Source: Hyphomicrobiales bacterium
GTDB taxonomy: Bacteria > Pseudomonadota > Alphaproteobacteria > Rhizobiales > Xanthobacteraceae
NCBI GenBank assembly: GCA_013911975.1
Contig: JACESF010000006.1
Coordinates: 48,080-112,079, forward strand
DNA: 64,000 nt
Direction: 5' to 3'
The notes under the pieces are model-generated. The model searched no databases, was not told where the DNA came from, and worked only from the letters and a program-made list of their open reading frames with translations. Both the position numbers and the translations under genes were made by a program. Every line of letters starts with the position of its first letter. The first letter of the stretch is position 1. Positions 10,252 through 17,454 of the stretch are shown here, piece by piece.

Positions 10252-10745
10252 GGCTGCACCGCCCGTTCGCGCAAGGTGCGCTCGATGGCGTCCACGATGG
10301 CTTCGTAGCCCGTGCAGCGGCAGTAATTGCCGGAGAGGGCGTCGCGGATCTCCTCGCGGTCCGGCATGCCGCCCTTTTCCAGGATGGCGTGGCCGGTGAC
10401 GAGCATTCCGGGGGTGCAGAAGCCGCATTGCAGCGCGTTGCGTTCGTGGAAGGCGTGCTGGAGATCGGCGATGGCGCCGCGCTCGGTGAGCCCTTCCACC
10501 GTCTCGATGGCGGCCCCGTGCGCCTGGATGGCGAAGACGAGGCAGGCATGGACCGGCTCGCCGTCCATCAGCACGAGGCAGGCGCCGCAGGCGCCCATCT
10601 CGCACCCCGTATGGGTGCCGGTGAGCTGGAGGTCGGTGCGCACGAAGTCCGCCAGCGTGGTGCGCGGGGCGACGAGGCGGCTGATCTTCGTGCCGTTCAC
10701 CGTGAGGGTGACGGGCAGGACGTCGGAGATGGCGGCATCGCTCAT
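10248..10745 (-). CDS. Molybdenum hydroxylase 2Fe-2S subunit (CoxS family)
   Basis: 165 residues. The plant-type cluster ligands appear as GCEMGACGACLVLMDG (C-x4-C-x2-C) near residues 48-56 with the fourth Cys in PVHACLV, and the second cluster as QCGFCTPGML and GNYCRCTGYE. This two-cluster layout is diagnostic. It passes electrons from the molybdenum centre to the FAD subunit. The ATG forms ATGA with the FAD-subunit stop; its own stop forms ATGA with the large-subunit start, so all three subunits are translationally coupled in the order FAD, Fe-S, Mo. Confidence 0.95.
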   Translation of the reverse strand: MSDAAISDVLPVTLTVNGTKISRLVAPRTTLADFVRTDLQLTGTHTGCEMGACGACLVLMDGEPVHACLVFAIQAHGAAIETVEGLTERGAIADLQHAFHERNALQCGFCTPGMLVTGHAILEKGGMPDREEIRDALSGNYCRCTGYEAIVDAIERTLRERAVQP

Positions 10746-11602
10746 CGGGCGGCTCCCAGGCGCTGGAGCAGGCGGCCCAGCAGGACGCGGGCGAGGTGGC
10801 GGCGCATGGCGGCGGGGATCAGCGCGTCGTCCGGCGGGTCGATGTCGCCGTCCAGCGCCCGCTGGGCGTCGGCGATGGCGTCGGCGTCGAGCGCGCGGCC
10901 CGCGAGCGCCGCCTCGGCGCCCCGCGCCCGCACCGGGGTCGCGCCCACGGAGAACAGGGCGATGCGTAGGCTTTCGACCTGCGTCCCGTCCATCTGCGCC
11001 AGGATGCCGGCGCCCACCATGGCGTAGTCGCCGCGCCGCCGGGCCAGTTCGTCGAACGCCCAGCGATGGGCGGGGCCGACGCTCGGCACATGGAGCGCGG
11101 TGAGGATGTCGCCCGGCTCCAGGGCGGTCTGGTAGAGGTCGAGGAAGTATTCGTCGGCGGGCACCTGGCGGAAGCCGTCCTCGCCGAAAATCTCCATCTC
11201 GGCGCCCATGGCCAGCATCATGGCCGGGAATTCGGAGGCGGGGTCCGCCAGCGACACCGAGCCGCCCAGCGTGCCCCGGTTGCGGATGGCGGGATGGGCC
11301 ACGAACGGGGCGGCGGCGGCCAGGAGCGGTGCATGCCGCGCGATGAGGGGATGGGTGAGCGCGTCCTTATGGCGGGTCAGCGCGCCGATGCGCAGCGTCT
11401 CGCCTTCAAGCTCCACGCCGCGCAGGCCGGGAATGCCCGACAGGTCCACCAGCACCGCCGGCGCCTGGAGGCGCATGGCCAGCGCCGGCACCAGGCTCTG
11501 GCCGCCGGAGATGTAGCTCGCATCACCATCCACCGCGAGAAAGGCCGCACGGGCTTCCTCCACGGTCGTGGGACGCTCATAGCTGAATGCGCGGGCTTTG
11601 AT
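10742..11602 (-). CDS. Molybdenum hydroxylase FAD subunit (CoxM family), apparent ATC start
   Basis: Family-like sequence begins IKARAFSYERPTTVEEA, equal to the usual MKARAF... start with Ile in place of Met. From that ATC (11602) the protein is 286 residues, the normal length, with FAD motifs SGGQSLVPALAMR near residue 35 and GGSVSLADPASEFPA near 110. GGGAGGGG lies just upstream as a ribosome site. No ATG, GTG or TTG lies in frame between the ATC and the predicted promoter. The next in-frame start, GTG at 11737, lies upstream of a TTGACA box and an operator palindrome and would add 45 residues of unrelated sequence. Alternative explanations are a base error (ATG to ATC) or transcription from further upstream. 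Confidence 0.85.
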   Translation of the reverse strand: MKARAFSYERPTTVEEARAAFLAVDGDASYISGGQSLVPALAMRLQAPAVLVDLSGIPGLRGVELEGETLRIGALTRHKDALTHPLIARHAPLLAAAAPFVAHPAIRNRGTLGGSVSLADPASEFPAMMLAMGAEMEIFGEDGFRQVPADEYFLDLYQTALEPGDILTALHVPSVGPAHRWAFDELARRRGDYAMVGAGILAQMDGTQVESLRIALFSVGATPVRARGAEAALAGRALDADAIADAQRALDGDIDPPDDALIPAAMRRHLARVLLGRLLQRLGAAR

Positions 11603-11636
11603 CTGCCCCTCCCGGTGTCTCTTCCCTGCGGCATCG

Positions 11637-11660
11637 TTTTGTGACCGCTTGGTTACAAAA
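11637..11660. promoter_or_regulatory. TetR-type operator palindrome
   Basis: Arms TTTTGTGACC and GGTTACAAAA, separated by GCTT, form a 24-bp inverted repeat with one mismatch. It lies between the FAD-subunit gene and the divergent TetR gene and overlaps the predicted -10/+1 of the hydroxylase promoter: a classic repressor position. Confidence 0.7.
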
Positions 11661-11686
11661 TGAGCCGAGGAGGCCGATGCTGTCAA
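11658..11686 (-). promoter_or_regulatory. Predicted promoter of the hydroxylase-importer operon
   Basis: On the minus strand TTGACA (11686-11681) is followed by a 17-base spacer and TCATTT (11663-11658) as a weak -10. Transcription would start near 11651, inside the palindrome, giving a leader of about 50 bases to the ATC at 11602. Confidence 0.5.
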
Positions 11687-11779
11687 TAGATGCCGTCGAG
11701 GGGGCGATGGCGTGTGGAAATCACTCCTTGGTGACACATCGCGGTTGCGCTATCGCAGGCGGGGATTCGCGAGATCCGC

Positions 11780-12469
11780 GTGCGTGGAAGAGGTCGAGGT
11801 TTGGACGACACAACCGGTACCCCCGCAGAGCGCCCCCGGCGCCGTCACATGCGCGCGGCGGATCGCGAACAGGCCATCATCGAGGAGGCGGTGCGCTTCT
11901 TCGCCGAGCACGGCTTCGAGGGCCAGACGCGGGAATTGGCCAAGCGTATGGGCATCAGCCATTCCGCCATCTACCGGCACATTCCCAGCAAGGAAGTGCT
12001 CATCGAGCGCGTCTATGAGCATGTCTATCTCAGCCGCTGGTCGCCCGGCTGGGGGGCTCTGGTGACGGACCGCACGCGCACGCTGGAAGCGCGCCTCACC
12101 CAGTTCTATCTCGAATATGTGGACCGGGTGTTCGACTATCACTGGGTGCGCATCTTCGCTTTTTCCGGCTTGAAATCCTTCGACATCACAAGCCGTTACC
12201 TCGTCATCGTGCGCGATCAGATCATCCTGCCGGCCTGCGCCGAGCTGCGCCACGAGCTGAAGTTGCCCCCGCCGTCCGACGTGCCGGTGAGCGAGCGGGA
12301 GGCGGAATTGTTCTGGGGCCTGCACGGGCGCATCTTCTACCTCGCCATCCGCCGCTACGTGTATGGCACGCACACCCCCGCCGACCTCACGCCCATGGTG
12401 CGCGACGCGGTGCGCCAGTTCCGCAAGGGCGCTCCGGCGGTGATGAAGGACATTCTCGCGGAGCGGTGA
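11780..12469 (+). CDS. TetR/AcrR family transcriptional regulator
   Basis: About 229 residues. The helix-turn-helix domain is clear: AIIEEAVRFFAEHGFEGQ, then TRELAKRMGISHSAIYRHIPSKEVL (residues ~33-70 from the first GTG). The C-terminal ligand domain is poorly conserved. Start uncertain: GTG at 11780 lacks a good ribosome site; TTG at 11801 has AGAGG 7 bases upstream; an ATG lies at 11849. Divergent from the hydroxylase operon with a palindrome between, so it is the likely local repressor, released by the imported compound or a product. The stop is 3 bases from the convergent LysR stop. Confidence 0.88.
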   Translation: MRGRGRGLDDTTGTPAERPRRRHMRAADREQAIIEEAVRFFAEHGFEGQTRELAKRMGISHSAIYRHIPSKEVLIERVYEHVYLSRWSPGWGALVTDRTRTLEARLTQFYLEYVDRVFDYHWVRIFAFSGLKSFDITSRYLVIVRDQIILPACAELRHELKLPPPSDVPVSEREAELFWGLHGRIFYLAIRRYVYGTHTPADLTPMVRDAVRQFRKGAPAVMKDILAER

Positions 12470-12472
12470 GGC

Positions 12473-13357
12473 TCAGCCCGCGAACTGCGCGCGGTTGGCC
12501 CGCACTTCCCCGGCGATGAAGCGGTCGGTTTCGGCGATGCGCCGCAGGTCCCGCATGTCCGCATGCACCACCAGCCAATAGGTGCGCTCGAACCGCATCT
12601 CGGGCAGTACCCGCACGAGGTCGGGATGCGCGGCGGCGGCATAGTCGTGGAGGATGCCGACGCCCGCGCCCGCCTTCACCGCCTCAAGTTGGCCCACGGC
12701 GCTGGCGCATTCGAACCGGTGGCCCGCCACGTCGGACAGCGCGTCCATGTAGTCGAGGCCGGAACTGTAGGCGAGGTCCTGCACATAGGTGATGAGGGTG
12801 CGCCCCGACAGGTCCGCCCGCGTCGCCACCGGCCCCGTGGCCTCCAGATAGGCGCGCGAGGCATAGACGCTGAGCGAATAGTCGGTGAGCTTGCGGCCGA
12901 ACAGCCGCCCCTCGTGCGGCCGGTCGAGGATGATGGCGATGTCCGCCTCGCGCTTGGAAAGCGAGAAGGTGCGGGGCAGGGGCACGAGCTGGAGCACGAG
13001 GTCGGGGTGCTGCCCGGCGAAGCGGGCGAGGCGGGGCGCCAGGAAATAGGTCCCGAAGGCGTCCGGCGCGCCGATGCGCACGGTGCCCTCCAGCCGCAGG
13101 TCCGTGCCGCCCAGCGCCGACTGGGCCTTGAGCATCTCGCTTTCCACCCGCTCCGCGACGGGCAGGAAGCGCTCGCCCACGGCGGTGAGGGTGCAGCCGG
13201 TGGGGCGACGCTCGAACACCTTGGCGCCCAGGTCCGCCTCCAGCCGGTTCAAGCGCCGGGTAACGGTGGCGTGGTCGAGATCAAGGCGTTGCGCCGCCTG
13301 GAGAATCTGCCCGGCACGCGCCACGGCGAGAAAGATGCGGGCATGGTCCCAGTTCAT
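12473..13357 (-). CDS. LysR family transcriptional regulator
   Basis: 294 residues. Starts MNWDHARIFLAVARAGQ with the winged helix-turn-helix AAQRLDLDHATVTRRLNRLE, then a periplasmic-binding-type effector domain from about residue 90. The N-terminal MNWDxxR pattern is that of the group often paired with a divergent metabolic gene. The open frame runs far upstream on this strand, but that part lies opposite mmsA and is a shadow. The start is 96 bases from the divergent mmsA start, so control of mmsA is the simplest prediction. Confidence 0.9.
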   Translation of the reverse strand: MNWDHARIFLAVARAGQILQAAQRLDLDHATVTRRLNRLEADLGAKVFERRPTGCTLTAVGERFLPVAERVESEMLKAQSALGGTDLRLEGTVRIGAPDAFGTYFLAPRLARFAGQHPDLVLQLVPLPRTFSLSKREADIAIILDRPHEGRLFGRKLTDYSLSVYASRAYLEATGPVATRADLSGRTLITYVQDLAYSSGLDYMDALSDVAGHRFECASAVGQLEAVKAGAGVGILHDYAAAAHPDLVRVLPEMRFERTYWLVVHADMRDLRRIAETDRFIAGEVRANRAQFAG

Positions 13358-13453
13358 GGCACGCCTTTTTTCGCGGAATGACTGCTCCTTGGTAGGCGTT
13401 GATCCGCGCTCTTTCCAGAGCTTTTGTGCCCCCGCCTTCAAGGAGGGAACCCC

Positions 13454-14947
13454 ATGCTGACCATCGGCCATTTCATCGCGGGCAAGTCCGTCGCCCCCGC
13501 CGGCGCGCCGTCCGCCGCCACCTACAATCCCGCCACGGGCGAGCAGATCGGCAATGTGCTGCTGGGCAGCGCCGCGCTCGTGGACGAGGCCGTGTCGGTC
13601 GCCGCCGCCGCCTTCCCGGCCTGGGCCGCGCTGCCGGCGCCCGCCCGCGCCCGCGTCATGTTCCGCTTCAAGGACCTGCTCGAGAAGCACATGGACGAGC
13701 TGGCCGGGATCATCACCCGCGAGCACGGCAAGACCTTCGACGACGCGAAGGGCGAACTGGTGCGCGGCATCGAGGTGGTGGAGTTCGCCTGCGGCATCCC
13801 CCACCTGCTGAAGGGCGAGTTCTCGGACCAGGTCGGCCGGGGCATCGACACCTTCTCCATGCGCCACCCGGTGGGCGTGTGCGCGGGCATCACGCCCTTC
13901 AACTTCCCGGCCATGGTGCCGCTGTGGATGTTCCCGGTGGCGCTCGCCTGCGGCAACACCTTCGTGCTGAAGCCTTCCGAGAAGGATCCGTCCTGCGGCC
14001 TGCGCCTCGCCGAGCTGCTGGCGGAAGCCGGCCTGCCCGCGGGCGTGTTCAACGTGGTCAACGGCGCCAAGGAATCCGTGGACGCGCTGCTGACCCATCC
14101 CAAGGTGGCGGCTGTGAGCTTCGTCGGCTCCACGGCGGTGGGTGAATATGTCTATCGCACCGCCACCGCGCACGGAAAGCGCGCCCAGGCGCTGTGCGGG
14201 GCGAAGAACCACCTCGTGGTGATGCCCGACGCGGACCTGGACAAGACCGTGGACGCCCTCATGGGCGCGGGCTACGGCTCGGCTGGCGAGCGCTGCATGG
14301 CGGTGTCCGTGGCCGTGGCGGTTGGCGGCGTGGGCGATGCGCTCATGGAGAAGCTGGTGCCGCGCGTGCAGGCCCTGAAGGTGGGCCCGGGCATGGACAA
14401 GGACAGCGAGATGGGCCCGCTCGTCACCAAGGAGCACCTCGCCAAGGTGACCGGCTACGTGGCCGACGGCGTCGCCGAGGGCGCGGATCTGGTGGTGGAC
14501 GGCCGCGGCCTGAAGCTCCAGGGCCACGAGAACGGCTACTATATCGGCGGCTGCCTGTTCGACAACGTGACCCCGGACATGAAGATCTACAAGGAAGAGA
14601 TCTTCGGCCCCGTGCTCGCGGTCGTGCGCACCGACACGTTCGACGAGGCGCTCAAGCTCGTCAACGACCACGAATACGGCAACGGCGCCGCCATCTTCAC
14701 CAATGACGGCGGCGCGGCCCGCGCCTTCGACTATGGCGTGATCGCGGGCATGGTCGGCATCAACGTGCCGATCCCGGTTCCGATCGCCTACCACTCCTTC
14801 GGCGGCTGGAAGCGGTCGATCTTCGGGGATCGCAACGTGTACGGCCTGGAAGGCGTGGGCTTCTACACCAAGGTGAAGACCACCACGGCGCGCTGGCCCT
14901 CGGGCGTGCGCACGGGCGCCGAGTTCGTCATGCCCGTCCTGCGCTGA
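13454..14947 (+). CDS. mmsA: Methylmalonate-semialdehyde dehydrogenase (CoA-acylating)
   Basis: 497 residues, the family length. ATG at 13454 follows AGGAGGGAACCCC. Motifs: ITPFNFPAMVPLWMFPVA near residue 150, FVGSTAVGEYVY near 225, and the catalytic Cys in AGERCMAVSVAV near residue 281, followed by GPVLAVVR and the C-terminal PIPVPIAYHSFGGWK that marks MmsA rather than other aldehyde dehydrogenases. It converts methylmalonate semialdehyde to propionyl-CoA (or malonate semialdehyde to acetyl-CoA) in valine, inositol or beta-alanine-type catabolism. Standalone gene divergent from LysR. Confidence 0.93.
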   Translation: MLTIGHFIAGKSVAPAGAPSAATYNPATGEQIGNVLLGSAALVDEAVSVAAAAFPAWAALPAPARARVMFRFKDLLEKHMDELAGIITREHGKTFDDAKGELVRGIEVVEFACGIPHLLKGEFSDQVGRGIDTFSMRHPVGVCAGITPFNFPAMVPLWMFPVALACGNTFVLKPSEKDPSCGLRLAELLAEAGLPAGVFNVVNGAKESVDALLTHPKVAAVSFVGSTAVGEYVYRTATAHGKRAQALCGAKNHLVVMPDADLDKTVDALMGAGYGSAGERCMAVSVAVAVGGVGDALMEKLVPRVQALKVGPGMDKDSEMGPLVTKEHLAKVTGYVADGVAEGADLVVDGRGLKLQGHENGYYIGGCLFDNVTPDMKIYKEEIFGPVLAVVRTDTFDEALKLVNDHEYGNGAAIFTNDGGAARAFDYGVIAGMVGINVPIPVPIAYHSFGGWKRSIFGDRNVYGLEGVGFYTKVKTTTARWPSGVRTGAEFVMPVLR

Positions 14948-14971
14948 GGCGCGGCATAAAGGGAAAGCGCG

Positions 14972-14993
14972 GGCGCCGGATCTCTCCGGCGCC
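14972..14993. terminator. Hairpin between convergent mmsA and receiver-GGDEF genes
   Basis: GGCGCCGGA pairs perfectly with TCCGGCGCC around TCTC, 24 bases after the mmsA stop; TGTCGCGTTT follows. A modest terminator candidate for mmsA. Confidence 0.5.
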
Positions 14994-15002
14994 TGTCGCG
15001 TT

Positions 15003-16052
15003 TCAGGCGCCGGACGCGCCGTTTCCGCCCGGCACGGGGGCGAGCAGCGCGGCGCTCTTGCCACCCTTCTTGGCCACGTACATGGCCTTGTCCGCGATGC
15101 GGACCAGTTCGGCCTTGTCGGAGGAATGGACGGGATAGACGGCGATGCCGATGCTCGCGCCCGCGGTCACGGTGACGACGGCGTTGTCCGCCTTGATCTC
15201 GTAGGGGGCGCTGAGGATCTCGACCAGGTCCTGCGCCTTGTGCAGGGCGATCTCCGGCGCCGGGATGGCCGTGATCAGCACCGCGAACTCGTCGCCGGAG
15301 AGGCGGGCGATCACGTCCTCCTGGCGGACCGTGGCGCGCAGGCGGTGGGCGATCTCCACCAGCAGCAGGTCGCCGATGGTGTGGCCGAAGCCGTCATTCA
15401 CCTGCTTGAACCCGTCGATGTCGATATAGAGCAGCGCGAACTGCCCACCATGGCGATCCGTGAACGCCGCCTCGCGTCCCAGGTGGTCCAGGAACAGGAT
15501 GCGGTTGCCGAGCCCGGTGAGGGCGTCGTGGGTCGCCATGTGGCGGATCTGCTTCTCGATCCGCCGCCGCTCCTCGATCTCGCCTTCGAGCTGGCGGTTG
15601 CGCCGCTCCAGCTCTTCCAGGGCGGCGGTGAGGCGCAGCTTGCTCACATGCAGGTCGAGGAACACCGTGACCTTCGAGAGCAGGACCGCGTCGTTGATGG
15701 GCTTGGCGATATAGTCCACCGCGCCGAACGTGTAGCCCTTCAGCCGGTCCAGATCGTCCAGATAGGCGGCGGTCACGAAGATCACCGGGATGCTGCACGT
15801 CTTTGGGTCGTCGGCCAGATGCTTCGCCACCTCGAACCCGTCCATGTCAGGCATGTGGGCATCGAGCAGGATGAGCGCGAAGTCGTGGTCGAGGCACAGG
15901 GCCAGCGCGTCGTTGCCGGAACTGGCCACGTACAGGTCCGCCTTCACCTGCGCGAGCAGGCGCCGCATGGCGGCGAGGTTCGCGGAAATGTCGTCCACGA
16001 CGAGGATCTTGGGGCGGGGGGAGCCGTCAGCAATGGATGAGGATAGGGTCAT
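15003..16052 (-). CDS. Response regulator with diguanylate cyclase (REC-GGDEF) domain
   Basis: 349 residues from the ATG at 16052, which shares ATGA with the cheB-like stop. The receiver domain (about residues 15-130) has ILVVDDIS, phosphoacceptor Asp in ALILLDAHMPDMDGFEV and Lys in IAKPIN. A coiled-coil linker (LEELERRNRQLEGEIEERR) leads to the cyclase domain starting HDALTGLGNR. The signature reads SGDEF in place of GGDEF, a substitution found in active cyclases. RQED lies five residues before it and matches the RxxD product-inhibition site. Predicted to make cyclic di-GMP on phosphorylation, most likely by the hybrid kinase three genes upstream. Confidence 0.92.
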   Translation of the reverse strand: MTLSSSIADGSPRPKILVVDDISANLAAMRRLLAQVKADLYVASSGNDALALCLDHDFALILLDAHMPDMDGFEVAKHLADDPKTCSIPVIFVTAAYLDDLDRLKGYTFGAVDYIAKPINDAVLLSKVTVFLDLHVSKLRLTAALEELERRNRQLEGEIEERRRIEKQIRHMATHDALTGLGNRILFLDHLGREAAFTDRHGGQFALLYIDIDGFKQVNDGFGHTIGDLLLVEIAHRLRATVRQEDVIARLSGDEFAVLITAIPAPEIALHKAQDLVEILSAPYEIKADNAVVTVTAGASIGIAVYPVHSSDKAELVRIADKAMYVAKKGGKSAALLAPVPGGNGASGA

Positions 16053-16609
16053 GGCCTGGCATAAGAATTGATGTGGGCTGCAAGGATGGCCGTGGAGCCG
16101 CAAATGTCGGCGCCGGCCTGTTCGATGGCGGCGAGGGGCATCGTGGGAACGACGGCCTCGCTTGGATCCTGCACCAAAGCGAGCCCGCCCAGGCGCCGGA
16201 TGGTCTTCAATCCCTCGGCCCCGTCGGCATTCGCGCCGCTCAGGACCACACCGACGAGCTCGTCCCGGTAGACTTCCGCCGCGCTCGCGAACAGCACATC
16301 GATGGAGGGTCGGGAAAAGCGGACCCGCTCGTCCACAGAATAGGCGAAACGCCGGTCCGGCTCGATAAGAAGATGGTAGCCCCCCGGGGCCACATGGATG
16401 ACGCCCGGCTCCACTGGCATGCGCTCCGCCGCGAGCCGCACCGGAAGCGCCGCGTCGCGCGCGAGGCCGTCCGCCAGCAGGTCGCCCATGCCGTCTCCCA
16501 CATGGCTCACGACGATGATCGGAACGCGCAGCCCGGGTGCCAGCCGGGGCAGCAGATCGTGCAACGCCTGGGGGCCACCTGCGGAGCTGCCGATCACGAT
16601 GGCTGTCAT
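16049..16609 (-). CDS. CheB-type methylesterase domain protein without receiver
   Basis: 186 residues: only the catalytic half of CheB. The serine motif VIGSSAGGPQAL at the N terminus, the His in VVSHVGDGM, and Asp in LSGANADGAEGLK give the full Ser-His-Asp triad. The N-terminal receiver that normally gates CheB is missing, so control must come from a partner such as the adjacent kinase. Overlaps the upstream cheR-like gene and the downstream GGDEF gene by 4 bases each (ATGA). No methyl-accepting chemoreceptor or cheA/cheW is in the window. The target may therefore be a non-chemotaxis sensor. Confidence 0.92.
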   Translation of the reverse strand: MTAIVIGSSAGGPQALHDLLPRLAPGLRVPIIVVSHVGDGMGDLLADGLARDAALPVRLAAERMPVEPGVIHVAPGGYHLLIEPDRRFAYSVDERVRFSRPSIDVLFASAAEVYRDELVGVVLSGANADGAEGLKTIRRLGGLALVQDPSEAVVPTMPLAAIEQAGADICGSTAILAAHINSYARP

Positions 16610-17454
16610 GGCTGCTCGATGGGGGTCTTGAGGCGGAACAGGGATCTCGCGTCGTCGAAGGGACGGAACAGCGCGTCGCCCGCCGCCCTCAGGTTCTCAC
16701 GATCGCCGACGCAGAGGAAGCCGCCGCGCACCAGAGTGTCCGCGAACAGCTTCAGCACCCGGGCCTGGAGGCGATCGTTGAAATAGATCATCACGTTTCG
16801 GCACAGGATGAGGTGCGCCTCGCAGAACACCCCGTCGGTGACCAGATTGTGCTCCGCGAACGTGACATTCTCGATAAGGCTCTCGTCCAGCTTCGCCAGC
16901 TCGTAGCGGGCGTGATAGTGCGCCGACAGGCTCTGGCTTCCGCCGCTCTCGAAATAGCGCCGGCTGGCCTCGCGCATGTCGCCCAGGGGGAAGATGCCTT
17001 CCTGCGCGCTCGCCAGCGAGGCGGTGGAGATGTCCGTCGCGAAGATGCGGCTCTTGGCGTAGAGGCCCGCCTCCTTCAGCAGGATGGCCAGGGAATACAC
17101 CTCCTCCCCGCGCGCGCACCCGGCCTGCCAGATGGTGATCTGGGCGTAGGAGGCGAGCACCGGGAAGACGTGTGTCTTCAGGGCGCGGAAGATGGGCGGG
17201 TCGCGGAAGAAGTCGGAGGCGGGGACGGAGAGGCCGTTGATCACCTCGCCGATGCGCTCCGGGGTGTGGAGCGCCAGGGCCGTCAGCGCGCTGATGGTGA
17301 CGGTGCCGAACTGCTGGGCAAGGTTGCGCACCCGGCGGGTCAGGGAGGCGCGGCCATAGTCGCGGAAGTCGTAGCCGTAGCGCCGCAGCATCGCCTCGAT
17401 GAACAGATCGACCTCGATGGCCTCCAGCGCCAGATCGTCGTCGCTCTCCGTCAT
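16606..17454 (-). CDS. CheR-type protein-glutamate methyltransferase
   Basis: 282 residues from ATG at 17454, which overlaps the kinase stop as TGATG. N-terminal helical domain with YGYDFRDYGRASLTRRVRN, then the SAM-binding region WQAGCARGEEVYSLAILL (CheR has GCSTGEEPYS here), DISTASLASAQEG and CRNVMIYFND near the C terminus. It is expected to methylate glutamates on a sensor, reversed by the CheB-like neighbour. Residues before MTESDDD are out of frame with the kinase and unlikely to be translated. Confidence 0.92.
   Translation of the reverse strand: MTESDDDLALEAIEVDLFIEAMLRRYGYDFRDYGRASLTRRVRNLAQQFGTVTISALTALALHTPERIGEVINGLSVPASDFFRDPPIFRALKTHVFPVLASYAQITIWQAGCARGEEVYSLAILLKEAGLYAKSRIFATDISTASLASAQEGIFPLGDMREASRRYFESGGSQSLSAHYHARYELAKLDESLIENVTFAEHNLVTDGVFCEAHLILCRNVMIYFNDRLQARVLKLFADTLVRGGFLCVGDRENLRAAGDALFRPFDDARSLFRLKTPIEQP

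Noticed and set aside
6502..10308. Very long open frame on the plus strand opposite the hydroxylase and importer genes
   Set aside because: His/Gly/Ala-rich low-complexity translation with no family motif; arises because high-GC codon bias on the minus strand removes stops on the opposite strand.
11602..11737. GTG at 11737 as the start of the FAD subunit
   Set aside because: It would place promoter and operator inside the coding region and add non-homologous residues; no ribosome site.
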